NCBI GenBank assembly: GCA_039105265.1
Contig: JAPFFF010000123.1
Location: 1-44,653, forward strand
DNA length: 44,653 nucleotides
Direction: 5' to 3'
Source of the DNA: Tritrichomonas musculus
Lineage: Eukaryota; Parabasalia; Tritrichomonadida; Tritrichomonadidae
In this document: piece by piece, positions 25,562 to 35,188 of the stretch
Layout of the letters: each line of letters starts with the position of its first letter
Position numbering within the stretch: position 1 is the first letter of the stretch
Program-made: the position numbers and the translations under genes
The notes under the pieces: model-generated
The model's database searches: none
Told to the model about the DNA's origin: nothing
What the model saw: only the letters and a program-made list of their open reading frames with translations

Positions 25562-25613
25562 TACTGTTTAAAATAAAAATAAAAAACAAAAAACAAAAAT
25601 AAGAATGAATTTT

Positions 25614-25859
25614 TTAATAAGAATAATCTTTTGCAGTGAGTCCAGTAATGAAAGGTAAACAAGCTTGATTCTCTAGTACAATCATTTTTGTGTGTGAACC
25701 AGTTAAAGCATTTTTGTTAACAGTAACCTTTGACATAATATTGTTCTTCATTTGTAAGTTAATGTTCTTACCAACTTTAATAGATTTTTCCATCAAAACT
25801 TCTTTATAATCATTACGTACAATATTGTTCTTTTTCAATGATACTCCTTTTAATTTCAT
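25614..25859 (-). CDS. 81-aa ORF at the end of the polymerase region
   Basis: A small Lys/Asn-rich open frame follows the polymerase gene in the same direction, with adjoining start and stop. It starts MKLKGVSLKKNN and contains LTGSHTKMIVLENQACLPF near its end. I give it no independent function. It belongs to the polymerase end of element B and is recorded as seen. Confidence 0.4.
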   Translation of the reverse strand: MKLKGVSLKKNNIVRNDYKEVLMEKSIKVGKNINLQMKNNIMSKVTVNKNALTGSHTKMIVLENQACLPFITGLTAKDYSY

Positions 25860-28800
25860 AGCTTTACTGTTTCATCATTATTCCATATTGTGTAGCATTT
25901 TGGTGCAAGTGCTATCATATGGTCTCCTACTTTCTCTATTGCACACCCCAAAAGTTTCTTTTCATCAGCAATATCATGAAGTTGTGGATTGGGAAAGAAC
26001 TTATAAACATGCTTGTACCAAAATGATTCATCTTTGATGATATTGTTGAACAACTGTGATGGGGTTTCATCTTTGTTACCTGAAATGGCAAAGTAAGCAG
26101 AATCGGTGTCTCCTTCTATAAAATGAAGTCTATTCATGTCCAAGCACCTATTCATAAAATCATAGTAGAAGGTACAGTACCAGAATTTAGCATTATCTAA
26201 TGTCCAAAATGATTCTTGTAAGCAGGTAGTGCAATGATAAGTTTTTGGTTGTTGTTGAATAATAAAGAGATCATCATTTAATTGAGCACCATTCACGTAC
26301 GTTTGAGAAATAATATACTGATAAGCTTTGTTAGTATCACATATTTTTACTTTACAAAACTTCTCAGTGTTCATTCCATCGTAACCATACGAACCATTCA
26401 TACTAATCTTGTAAAACTTTTCATTACCATTTGACTTCCCAGCAATAATATCTTGTCGTTTCTTCATGAATGTAGTAACAAATTCACGAAATCCTGTATG
26501 AGCTTCATAAATTGAGACACTCTTTACATCCTCTAGCACTAAGCCATGATCAAGTAAGAACCATAAATAGTAATTGCTAAATGTCATATATTCTCCATAA
26601 GTGTCAAGTAACATAGTAAGTTTGCGTTCTTCTTTGTCTAATGAGGCTAGTTTATGCTCTTGAAGATAAGAGTACATATAACTTCCTATTACTGATTCCT
26701 CATTTTTGATGTTGATGTTTCTGAAGACTGGAGGAAAATTAATGAAGTAATTGATCTTGCTTGCTGGGCATACTAACTTTACTTTTGCTATGAATAAGTG
26801 TTTTGGATTTGGTTGGAATCTTGTTTTGCTAGTTATAATGTCTATTGCCTTTTGTTTTGATTGGTTGTCTTTAACATCTATTCTGCGTACGAAACTACCT
26901 GGCATGTACATAATTCCACCATGATATTTATTGAAATCATGTTTTGTAGAAGAAAACGATGAAGGGTACAAACTATTAAAATCAACTCCAACAACATGTG
27001 TCATTATATTTGGAGTGTCGTACGAAAGAACTTTATTATTGATTGCATCGTACCTAAACTTATTAATATGTGTTTCGCCTTTAATATTATATCTGTGCTG
27101 TACGTTTGATAGTCCTCCTGTTATGTTATTTCGTAAACTATAATATTCTTGTTCATCGTTAATGAGAGTAGGTAAATGATTTAGTTTACAAAACTTCTTC
27201 AACTGAATTCTTAATGAGGTTATTTTTGGGTCATCACGTTTACGAAGCTTATTACATTCTACACAAGCGAGTTTGCAATTGCTCAATTCATGTCCAATAT
27301 CGTTATCAATTCTATCAAGTGTTGGTTTGTTTACGTTTGTAAAATGTTCCTTACATAAATGGCAACAACCATTATTGTACATTTTCATAAATTCATCAAA
27401 ATCAGAAACTGATATACACTTGTCAAGATTTCGCATGTTATTACTATGGGTTTGATTATATTTTTGATCTTGCTTGTAATAACAGTCACATTTATATTTC
27501 CACCATTTGATTGTTGGTTTGAAGGAATTTTCTTTGTTAATTATGTCGTATTCAGTGTTTGGATCAAAATCTTTATAAGCAAGAGCGTACTTGATACATG
27601 CTGAACACTTTGATAATGATAAGTTTGATATCATGTCTACATTATATTCAGCGTTCATAGCAATAAGATTGTCAATTGGCTTAATCATCATTTCTACATC
27701 ATTATCATTATAAGCTAGTAAGTAATCCCATCTATTTTTGTAGTTCTTGCAATCATTTACATATTCTGCATAATCTTCCTTAGATAATGGGTTTCGTTGG
27801 TTCAAATAACTATAGAAGTCATCATAAGCAAATGGTTCTGTTGAAGATAAAACTTCATTGTAATTATCACTATTGATAGCCTCATACGGAAAGACTCCCT
27901 TGTTACTGTTGGTTTCACCTCCAAAGTCAACACCAAATTGCTTTAATGTTCCACCGGCAACAAAAGCTTGAGCATCTATAAAACGAAGTTTGGTTGGATA
28001 TTTAGTTGAAGTAAGTATGAATTGTTTTAGTGATGATAATGTTCCAATGATGCTATTTGATTCAATTTTCCAATGAGAGGCATTAAGATATTGTTTGAAT
28101 AGATTACTATCAAATCTTGAAGAATTGAAACCAAATACCGTTATGGTAGTTATATTGTTGTCTATCTTTTCAGGTACACATGAGTATTGTTGTTTGTCTT
28201 TGTATACAATTAATGATTGTTCAAAAAGCCAATCAAGCCATAATGGAATGAAATCTTTGTTATCCTGTAAACTAAAATGCTTTGTTGTTAAGCCAGAAGC
28301 AGACTTTACGCATGAGGAAACTGATAACGGTAAGAGCCGTGAATTGATAATAGTTGATTTACTGGCTTCTGTATTTACAACTTGATCCATTGTTTCAAAG
28401 TCATATGTTATGTAATAGATATTCGGTTTCCATGGTAATCCGTGTGCAAGACAATACTCATAGACAGGATTGTTTAAAATATGTGGACAATATGGTAAAG
28501 CTTCCTTGGCTGGTACAAATTGTTTCTTATACTTACCATCACAATGTTTGACATGATCATCGAAACGTTTGATATTGCTATGCCCGTAATGAACATAAGA
28601 ATTGCATTTTGGACAAACATGAATTGCAGTAAGTTTTTCAGCATCTTTGATAAACATAATATGAACAGTAAGGTCTTTGGTAAATAATAATGCTGAATAA
28701 GTTGTGTAATCTTTGTTGAAATACCATTGTTCCTGTAAGTCATATTGTTTGTCATTGTTGTATTCATATATGTTTATGTTGATTTTATGTTTTTCGGCTA

Positions 28801-29926
28801 ATTCTTTCATCTCCTCCATTGTTACTCCTTGAAAATTGTCCAATAAACGTTGTGCATGCTTTGGTATTTTTGTTGTATAAGTTATTCCATATTCCTCAAG
28901 TAGCAGTTTCTTGGCACGTTTAGTACGATGTTTGATGTCGTATTTGGTTGTATTAGTCAATTCAGGAAACAAACAACAAGCAAGAAATCGGTACCAACAT
29001 AAATTATCATCTTCATCATCAACAATTATATAATTATTACTCTTCTTGAATATTTCTGGAAGATCTTTGATACGACCTGTAACCTTACGCATTCTCGATA
29101 TCGTAAAGGATATTGAGTGTACAATAGTTAGTTTATTGTTTGATGAAGTTGTTTCATAGCTGTTTAGTACAGTTTCTATATACATTTTGCATTCATCAAG
29201 GTTTCGTTCATCTTTTACTATAATTGGTATGGCAGATTTGTAGTTTTGCCATCTGATCTCTCTAGCCTCATAATCATATTTTTCTTCATAAGTTTCAAAG
29301 TCAAAGGTACTTGTTTCAAAGACTCCTGAAAGTTGAAAATGTATTTTAAATGGTTTTAGTTCACTTTGGTAAACATGAAGCAAGGCATCATATATGTTTG
29401 CTAGAGATGATATTTCATTGAAATAATATGTAACAATAGGTTTACCATGATCATTACGTTCTTTAACCAAAGCTTCTGGGTAGTCATATGCTTGCAAAGC
29501 TGCTACTGCTCTATCGAAATCATTTGGAAAATTAACTATTAGAAAATCATTATGCTTACTAGTGAATTGTTGACCATTTTTCTTAAGGTACTCGTACAGT
29601 TCTTCGTTTTCTGGTTCATTTACTTCGGGTGTATTAATTATTGTTGTTATTCGTTGTTGGTTTTGTTTGATAACTTCATCAATGTAATTATTAATGGTAA
29701 TTTCATCAATAACATCTGTAGGAGCTAATTCATCAGGCTTAATATCACCAAGAAGAATATTGTAAGCATTATTGTCGTTGAAATATTTACATAGCCTTGT
29801 AATATTTATATTGTTGTCTTGGTCAATAATAATATTAGCATTTAATTTAGTGTTCAGAATCGCAATGAATTTGGTTATTGTTTCTGTATCCAAATTGAAT
29901 AATGTTTCTGGTATTAAATTTGTCAT
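25856..29926 (-). CDS. Protein-primed DNA polymerase B of element B with OTU-like and HNH modules
   Basis: The 1356-aa protein has an N-terminal unassigned region of about 290 residues. An OTU-like part follows (DDNLCWYRFLACC near 310 and a His in LTVHIMF near 420). Next comes a C2H2-like finger (CPKCNSYVHYGH...HVKHC). The 3'-5' exonuclease has YDFETM (Asp509), a second motif FNSSRFDSNLF, and YNDNDVEMM near 743. An HNH module at 855-891 has CHLC, LDRIDND and CVEC. The polymerase core has DFNSLYPS (Asp982), KISMNGSYGYDG and GDTDSAY (Asp1273). It replicates the linear element by protein priming, a known Polinton trait. Confidence 0.92.
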   Translation of the reverse strand: MTNLIPETLFNLDTETITKFIAILNTKLNANIIIDQDNNINITRLCKYFNDNNAYNILLGDIKPDELAPTDVIDEITINNYIDEVIKQNQQRITTIINTPEVNEPENEELYEYLKKNGQQFTSKHNDFLIVNFPNDFDRAVAALQAYDYPEALVKERNDHGKPIVTYYFNEISSLANIYDALLHVYQSELKPFKIHFQLSGVFETSTFDFETYEEKYDYEAREIRWQNYKSAIPIIVKDERNLDECKMYIETVLNSYETTSSNNKLTIVHSISFTISRMRKVTGRIKDLPEIFKKSNNYIIVDDEDDNLCWYRFLACCLFPELTNTTKYDIKHRTKRAKKLLLEEYGITYTTKIPKHAQRLLDNFQGVTMEEMKELAEKHKININIYEYNNDKQYDLQEQWYFNKDYTTYSALLFTKDLTVHIMFIKDAEKLTAIHVCPKCNSYVHYGHSNIKRFDDHVKHCDGKYKKQFVPAKEALPYCPHILNNPVYEYCLAHGLPWKPNIYYITYDFETMDQVVNTEASKSTIINSRLLPLSVSSCVKSASGLTTKHFSLQDNKDFIPLWLDWLFEQSLIVYKDKQQYSCVPEKIDNNITTITVFGFNSSRFDSNLFKQYLNASHWKIESNSIIGTLSSLKQFILTSTKYPTKLRFIDAQAFVAGGTLKQFGVDFGGETNSNKGVFPYEAINSDNYNEVLSSTEPFAYDDFYSYLNQRNPLSKEDYAEYVNDCKNYKNRWDYLLAYNDNDVEMMIKPIDNLIAMNAEYNVDMISNLSLSKCSACIKYALAYKDFDPNTEYDIINKENSFKPTIKWWKYKCDCYYKQDQKYNQTHSNNMRNLDKCISVSDFDEFMKMYNNGCCHLCKEHFTNVNKPTLDRIDNDIGHELSNCKLACVECNKLRKRDDPKITSLRIQLKKFCKLNHLPTLINDEQEYYSLRNNITGGLSNVQHRYNIKGETHINKFRYDAINNKVLSYDTPNIMTHVVGVDFNSLYPSSFSSTKHDFNKYHGGIMYMPGSFVRRIDVKDNQSKQKAIDIITSKTRFQPNPKHLFIAKVKLVCPASKINYFINFPPVFRNINIKNEESVIGSYMYSYLQEHKLASLDKEERKLTMLLDTYGEYMTFSNYYLWFLLDHGLVLEDVKSVSIYEAHTGFREFVTTFMKKRQDIIAGKSNGNEKFYKISMNGSYGYDGMNTEKFCKVKICDTNKAYQYIISQTYVNGAQLNDDLFIIQQQPKTYHCTTCLQESFWTLDNAKFWYCTFYYDFMNRCLDMNRLHFIEGDTDSAYFAISGNKDETPSQLFNNIIKDESFWYKHVYKFFPNPQLHDIADEKKLLGCAIEKVGDHMIALAPKCYTIWNNDETVKL

Positions 29927-29977
29927 TTGGCGTTTGGTTCGTTTTGTATAAGAATAAAATTAAAATATTTAAAATAC

Positions 29978-30619
29978 AAAAATAATAATTGCTTTTTTAA
30001 TTAAATTTCCTGAATCTTATTCGTGTTTGGATTGAATTCATTCATGCATTTCTTTCCTTCATCAGTGTATTTAAAGAATTCGTATACCTCATCGTAAAAC
30101 TTCTTTGGAAAGTGATATGGCATACCATAATCATTGTAATCACCAGTAAGCTCATCAATATAGTAATCAAATATTTCTCCATACTCACGAAAAGCAGCAT
30201 TTTCATCATGAAAAGATATGTATAAGTGATTCTGCTTTCTGAATATATCCATTTGTGCGTCTATAATAAAGGGTTCAACAACATCAACAGCATCACGGTC
30301 ACCATCAATGACTTTATCACAAATGTCAGCAAAAAGGTTATACATATCTGTTCCATATGTACGGAGTTGTTTAGCAGCATAATTAGCAAAGGCTTCCATT
30401 ATATGTAGTGGAAATAAAAAATAAAAAAAATTTTTAAAAAATATAATTTTTGAAAAATTGTAAAAACTTAGTTATCCTATCAAAAATGGTGAGTTGATTA
30501 AGGGGTTCCAGAAAATTATTCAAATGTATAGGTTGGTAATGAAAACAAGGGTAAAAACAATAACAAGTAAACATACCTGATTTTTTATACCTGAGCTTGT
30601 TAACTTGCAAGGTATGCTG
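29978..30619 (-). repeat. Right terminal inverted repeat of element B (642 bp)
   Basis: The reverse complement of this segment matches 9818-10459 over its whole length, including the gene. The match stops at 29978, where the sequence towards the polymerase gene differs, and at 30619, where GAGTAG-type flank begins. Equal arm length shows no net insertion or deletion since the arms were last the same. Confidence 0.95.
30001..30399 (-). CDS. 132-aa protein encoded inside the terminal repeat (right copy)
   Basis: The protein is identical to the left copy at 10038-10436 and is transcribed towards the element centre. The aromatic acidic C-terminal half (FDYYIDELTGDYNDYG) and helical N-terminus are unchanged. 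Its 3' end lies 75 bp from the polymerase start, and both genes point leftwards, so read-through into the polymerase gene is possible. That would be a plausible use of this copy. Confidence 0.75.
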   Translation of the reverse strand: MEAFANYAAKQLRTYGTDMYNLFADICDKVIDGDRDAVDVVEPFIIDAQMDIFRKQNHLYISFHDENAAFREYGEIFDYYIDELTGDYNDYGMPYHFPKKFYDEVYEFFKYTDEGKKCMNEFNPNTNKIQEI

Positions 30620-31879
30620 AGTAGTATAGTATAGGCGGTGTCTCATACTTCACCACCGCCTACACTGCTCGCCACCAAGCTCAGGTACACCTTCGCTTGG
30701 GCCTCGCTACCCGGCCAAATACCCTCTGAAAACCTATCGTAAGTACACACACTCTACTTTCACTATTCCACCAATGTCATTTCCAAGGTATGGAGTAGTT
30801 TTTGAGCTTTCTAATTGTGTTTTTTGAATTCTACACCCGAAAATACGGTATTTCTTGTATAGGCACGACCCCGAAATATTGAGTTTTGATCGAGTTAATA
30901 TTTTCTCTCAAATATTTTTATGCCAGAAGTATATTTTTTTCTCTCAAATATTTTGAAAAGATTTTATAAAAATATTCTTAAAAAGTTAACTAGACACCAA
31001 GATATTTTAATATTATTTTTCTCTTTTTGAATTTAAATTTATTAATTTTTCAAAATTTTTGTTCCACTTTTTGAATATAAATTTTGGTATTGCGCAAGCT
31101 TGCTCAGTCTTGTTCAATCTTGCGCAAGCCTTTCGCAAGCCTTTCGCAACTCTTGCGCAAGTACACCTCTCTGGCATCCTAAAATTTTCATCCAAATTTG
31201 AGAAATAAAATTTTTTCCTTTAAAATTATAATATTTGTGAAAGAAAATTTTATTAATAAATTGATAGATAAAATTTTTTATTATTTTTACAAGTTTATGG
31301 TTATAATTTATTAAAATAAATTTTTATAAAAAATGTCGGACTTTCTATTTTTCGAACCATGTAACTTTCCACCAAATATTTCCATTGAGCTATGACCCCA
31401 TACAAGAATATTTTTGGATGGTTTATTTTTAAAACTAAATTCTGAATATATTATTTGAGTTATTAGAATATATTTCAATATTTATTTGGTTTTATATTTA
31501 TTCAAAATCGAGTTTCCATCTTTGTCTTTGCGTGTGTCGTAATGGTTAAACTCCCTACCTAACATCCTAGGTTCGACATATATCCGGAACGCATTTTTTC
31601 TGAGTTATGAGAAAGAGTGGACTTTGAGTGAAATCTGTGAAAACTTGGATTTGTGGCTAAGTTGTGAGTTGTTCGTTAACAATTATTCCGCAAACAAAAA
31701 ACTTATTGAGTTAAGTTTCCATCTTCCTGATCGAGGCCATTAACTTCCCCTAGTTAACGGACGGCTCCTTTCAATAAGGATTTCATTTGAAGTAGATCTC
31801 TTTTATAAGTAATTCAGAAAAAGGCCTCTCAGGGTTGGTTTTTGCACTTTTGTTTTTATATTTTAATATTTTTATAAAA
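30620..31879. other. Gene-free flank between element B and the first gene of element C
   Basis: About 1.26 kb without a supported gene. It starts with a strong GC-rich hairpin (30621-30670) and a GC-rich stretch to about 30720. AT-rich sequence follows, with a cluster of TTGCGCAAG-type palindromes at 31090-31160 and T-rich leader sequence before 31880. The 12-mer CAAGCTCAGGTA at 30676-30687 also occurs inside the element B terminal repeat (9838-9849). The left terminus of element C is probably somewhere here, but I cannot place it. Confidence 0.55.
30621..30671. repeat. GC-rich hairpin immediately outside the right end of element B
   Basis: TAGGCGGTG at 30632-30640 pairs perfectly with CACCGCCTA at 30654-30662 around a 13-nt loop. 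Outside this the arms continue to match imperfectly (GAGTAG against CTGCTC, with a few unpaired bases on the left). It begins one to two bases beyond the terminal repeat. Confidence 0.75.
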
Positions 31880-33214
31880 ATGTATCCAACACTTAATCCG
31901 ACAGAAGAACAAACACCTATACCAATTGAATATGCTTACTTTTTAGAAGATGGAGAACAAGACCCAAGCAAACCTAATCGATATTACTTTAATTTTCCTC
32001 AAGAATGGTGTACTTCGAATAGAGGAGAATCAATTGTAGGCGTAAGAAGTATTTATTTAATGGCTCGAAGAAGAAAATTAGAATTTGATTTTAGCATTCG
32101 AAAATATTTGAGGAAGGACTTTGATGAAAAGGTAAAGGAAGAAAAGGCAAAGGATAAAGATAAAGAAATAAATAATGACGAAATATATGACCAATTACCA
32201 AAAAAATCAAAAATAGAATTAACAATCCATGTTATATCTTGGTTATCGACTGATAATGATATGAGAAAAATATTTAATGATATAAATGACCAATTAGATA
32301 AAAAATTTGAGGAATTTAATGAAATTAATAAAAATGAATATAAAATAACAACTGATGACCTAAAAACAATATATGAACAATATAAAGCTATCACTAAAGA
32401 ATATATCAATCCATTATTTGGACGTTTTTATTTTGTGAAAGATGTGTTAACATTTCTATTTAATGCCCGAGAAAAGTATCAAGAATATCAAACAAAAATC
32501 GATAATTGGTTTAAAGAGCATAAAGAAAAGATTATTCCCCTCTTTCACCAAGATAAGATTGATAGAAGCCGAAGCGATTTTCAAATGGATGGATATTATG
32601 ATTATGAAAAGAAGGCATTTGTCGAAACCATTTTTTCACCACAGAACTTAGAAAAAAATACAAGTTCCAAACCATCATTTATATATATGGCACCAGAGAT
32701 AACCGATTATGAAGATTTTCCAACACCTACACCAACACCTACACCAACACCAACACCTACACCAAAACCAATACCAGGGGAAAATGATTTTGTCGAATTA
32801 GGTCTATACTATGTTGATTTCAAGATTAATTTTAGAGAAAGTAATAGAACAGATTCTAACTATAAGAATACTGATTTTGCTGATTTATTTAATATAGGAG
32901 ATAAACCATATCAAAATAATCCATATAAATTTAATGATAAATGGTGCAGAAGATTAGATTTTAAAAATATTTGGGATAGACATTCGTGTAAAGTATATTC
33001 ATCAATAGCTGAGCAATCAAATAAATATTATTTAGGCAATAGTCAAATATACTTCAGTCCTATCAAGTACTTCAAACTGAACTCAACTGATCAAAGATTT
33101 TGGATAGAATTATATTCAGGGCGTCATAATAATATTCCTGTTCTGGTACCAAACAATGAATCATTTGTCATTGAAATGCAATTATTACCATTTAAGAAGA
33201 TGCTTTACATTTAA
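31880..33214 (+). CDS. Penton-like minor capsid protein with Thr-Pro repeat (element C)
   Basis: The ATG at 31880 is chosen over an in-frame upstream one because a T/A-rich leader ends directly before it and the alignment with the element A protein starts nearby. The 444-aa product has the same conserved ends as A: YFLEDGEQDPSKPNRYYFNFP and GVRSIYLMARRRKLEF at the N-terminus, and NIWDRHSCKVYSS, GNSQIYFSPIKYFKLN and ESFVIEMQLLP at the C-terminus. Between them lies a long charged helical insertion and, near residue 280, seven or so Thr-Pro dipeptides. A single jelly-roll vertex protein with a central insertion is the best guess. Confidence 0.6.
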   Translation: MYPTLNPTEEQTPIPIEYAYFLEDGEQDPSKPNRYYFNFPQEWCTSNRGESIVGVRSIYLMARRRKLEFDFSIRKYLRKDFDEKVKEEKAKDKDKEINNDEIYDQLPKKSKIELTIHVISWLSTDNDMRKIFNDINDQLDKKFEEFNEINKNEYKITTDDLKTIYEQYKAITKEYINPLFGRFYFVKDVLTFLFNAREKYQEYQTKIDNWFKEHKEKIIPLFHQDKIDRSRSDFQMDGYYDYEKKAFVETIFSPQNLEKNTSSKPSFIYMAPEITDYEDFPTPTPTPTPTPTPTPKPIPGENDFVELGLYYVDFKINFRESNRTDSNYKNTDFADLFNIGDKPYQNNPYKFNDKWCRRLDFKNIWDRHSCKVYSSIAEQSNKYYLGNSQIYFSPIKYFKLNSTDQRFWIELYSGRHNNIPVLVPNNESFVIEMQLLPFKKMLYI

Positions 33215-33225
33215 GACTAATTTAA

Positions 33226-34311
33226 ATGAACAAAAAGCATTTTAAGACAATTAATGAGCTTCATTCTTTTTTTCCTTGGAGATCTGCCTCTAAATTTGTT
33301 CCACTCGCAAAACGATATGGATTCACAGAAGAAGCCGCATTAGATTATTTAAGAAAGATAGTACATGATGTAAAGGTACCAAAGGCGAAGTTTATGAATA
33401 TCTATTCTAAACACTCTGGGGGATATCAAATGGACACATTCATCAATGATAAGACAAAGGATGGATTAAATTACCTGATGCTAATTAATATTAACACAAG
33501 AAAAGCATACTGTTATCCAATGAAGGGGAAAGGTGCAAAAGAAGTAGTCAAGGCATTAAATAAATTTTTTGAGGACGAGCCAGATGTCTATTCGATAGCA
33601 TCAGATCAGGATGCTGCTTACTTGTCCAATGATGTATTACAGTTGATGAAGACCAAAAATATTGTTTACACTACTACCGAGGATAATAATCATAATGTAC
33701 TAGGTATCATAAATAGGTTCATGAGAACGATTAGAGACATGGTAGGCGAGAACAGGTTCATCAATGAGAAAGAAATGGATAGTTTAATAGATTCATACAA
33801 CAATTCTCCCCACAGGTCATTGGACTATAAGATACCAAACGAGATGACAGAGAAAGATGAAAAAGAATATGTAAAAACCAAGTCGCAAAACAATCCATAT
33901 GACTTTAAGCCAAATGATAGAGTTAGAATTATTCAGGCTAAGGAGCCATTTTCGAAGCGCAGGAACAAGGTAAGCAAGGAAGCATATATAGTTGATTCAA
34001 AGGCTGGGAACCAATTTATAATTAAGTCCAAAGATGAGTCAATAGACAAACTCCCTGGTTATAGGTTAATCAAGACACAAAACAAAAATATTGCACAAAC
34101 ACTTAAGGGAGGCAAGAGAGGTATTGTGGAGAAGATTATTTCTTATGATACAACAAAGAACAAATATAAAATTAAATACAGCGAAGGTACAGAAGACATC
34201 ATACCGGCTAAAAATTTACGAGAAGGTGCTCCAACAAAGCTATCTAATCTTGAAGTGGATTACTGGTCAAAGAAGAAAAATATACCCAACAATATAAAGA
34301 AATGGATTTAA
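33226..34311 (+). CDS. Polinton integrase of element C (rve)
   Basis: The 361-aa protein has the rve core: GGYQMDTF (Asp70), LNYLMLININTRKAYCYP, SIASDQDAAYLS (Asp127), then the IINRFMRTIRDM helix and a YNNSPHRSL stretch. The C-terminal part contains a barrel-like domain (YKIKYSEGTEDIIPAKNLREG). It is orthologous to the A integrase throughout, including the VHDVKVPKAKF motif before the core. It catalyses insertion of the element's ends into the genome by known Polinton biology. It sits 11 bp after the penton-like gene. Confidence 0.88.
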   Translation: MNKKHFKTINELHSFFPWRSASKFVPLAKRYGFTEEAALDYLRKIVHDVKVPKAKFMNIYSKHSGGYQMDTFINDKTKDGLNYLMLININTRKAYCYPMKGKGAKEVVKALNKFFEDEPDVYSIASDQDAAYLSNDVLQLMKTKNIVYTTTEDNNHNVLGIINRFMRTIRDMVGENRFINEKEMDSLIDSYNNSPHRSLDYKIPNEMTEKDEKEYVKTKSQNNPYDFKPNDRVRIIQAKEPFSKRRNKVSKEAYIVDSKAGNQFIIKSKDESIDKLPGYRLIKTQNKNIAQTLKGGKRGIVEKIISYDTTKNKYKIKYSEGTEDIIPAKNLREGAPTKLSNLEVDYWSKKKNIPNNIKKWI

Positions 34312-34336
34312 CCACAAATAAAAGTCTAAACAAATA

Positions 34337-35176
34337 ATGAAAGAAGTAGAGTCCTTAATCCAAAAGACAATGAAGAAGAACCAGAAAGAGATAGAGGCAG
34401 CACTGATGAAACCATTACATCCTTCCTATCCTTTTAGTACGAATGGAATTTATTTTCTTATTGGACGTCCTGGTGCTGGAAAAAGTTATTGGTTGTGGTC
34501 TCACATACTCATTACTGAACGTCTATTTAAGCACCCGTACTATCAAAAAATAATATTCTGTTCAACAAGTGGCAAAATGGACAAAACGGCTGAGGCAATG
34601 AGTAAAGAGGTAAAGACACCAATAGTATATCTTAATGAAGCCCAATTGATGGATTACCTAAAGAAACACCTCAAAAGAAAAATAAAATATTATGCAATGG
34701 TTAAACATGTATTATCTAAGATGAAGGAAACAAATGAAGAAATGCAAAGACTTATAAACAAACACTCCCTCCAAGAAATAGATGATAGAATAGTTTATAT
34801 AGCCAATAAGTTAGTAAAATACCAAACCTCGTCTTACCCATATAACACACTAATAATATTGGATGACTGTGCAGGAAGCGATTTGTTAACACATAATAAT
34901 ACTGAATTCCTTAGACTATTAACCAAGACAAGACATTATAATATTACCTGCATCATGGCTATTCAGACAATCAGATTCGTACACATAAATGCAAAAAGAT
35001 TGGCCACGGATATCATATGCTATAGTGGATACTCAGAAGAAGATTTTACTTCCTTGCTTCAACAAACAAATAACAACCTTAATATCAAGAAGACGGTAAA
35101 AGAATATTTACAGCATAGAGATCTTCATTCAAAATTTATTATGAACATAACCGCCAATAAATATTACTTTGACTGA
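34337..35176 (+). CDS. Genome-packaging ATPase of element C (A32-like)
   Basis: The 279-aa protein has Walker A GRPGAGKS at residues 43-50, Walker B LIILDDCAGS near residue 175, and TRHYNITCIMAIQT as a sensor-like strand. It is nearly collinear with the element A enzyme, including FCSTSGKMDKTAE and CYSGYSEEDFTSLLQQTNNN. Its role is DNA packaging into the capsid. It is separated from the integrase by 25 bp and from the next small gene by 12 bp, in a same-strand block. Confidence 0.9.
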   Translation: MKEVESLIQKTMKKNQKEIEAALMKPLHPSYPFSTNGIYFLIGRPGAGKSYWLWSHILITERLFKHPYYQKIIFCSTSGKMDKTAEAMSKEVKTPIVYLNEAQLMDYLKKHLKRKIKYYAMVKHVLSKMKETNEEMQRLINKHSLQEIDDRIVYIANKLVKYQTSSYPYNTLIILDDCAGSDLLTHNNTEFLRLLTKTRHYNITCIMAIQTIRFVHINAKRLATDIICYSGYSEEDFTSLLQQTNNNLNIKKTVKEYLQHRDLHSKFIMNITANKYYFD

Positions 35177-35188
35177 TATTAAAAGACA

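Larger units (their letters stand above)
9818..30619. mobile_element. Polinton/Maverick element B, full length (20,802 bp)
   Basis: The element is bounded by 642-bp terminal inverted repeats that appear identical by eye, each carrying a whole gene. Inside are a packaging ATPase, capsid protein, rve integrase, penton-like ORF, fibre-like protein and protein-primed DNA polymerase B, the defining Polinton set. It looks nearly whole: both ends are present, most expected genes have long open frames, and there are perhaps one or two breaks. Matching termini imply recent insertion or recent conversion between the ends. I found no matching 5-6 bp target duplication directly outside the repeats. Its proteins are well diverged from those of A and C, so it represents another Polinton lineage. 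Confidence 0.92.

Noticed and set aside
27230-27560. Intein in the element B polymerase
   Set aside because: The insert has an HNH core but no splice-junction residues or intein blocks that I could recognise; an in-frame domain insertion explains it better.
31013-31195. 60-aa minus-strand open frame in the flank
   Set aside because: Its sequence is dictated by the GCGCAAG palindrome cluster and AT-rich ends. It has no homolog among the elements and no leader, so it is not called a gene.
31528-31591. tRNA-like stretch with TAATGGTTAA and GGTTCGA words
   Set aside because: It is too short (about 64 nt). The acceptor arms pair at only about four to five positions, and no proper T-arm or anticodon arm forms. 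At most it is a degenerate relic.
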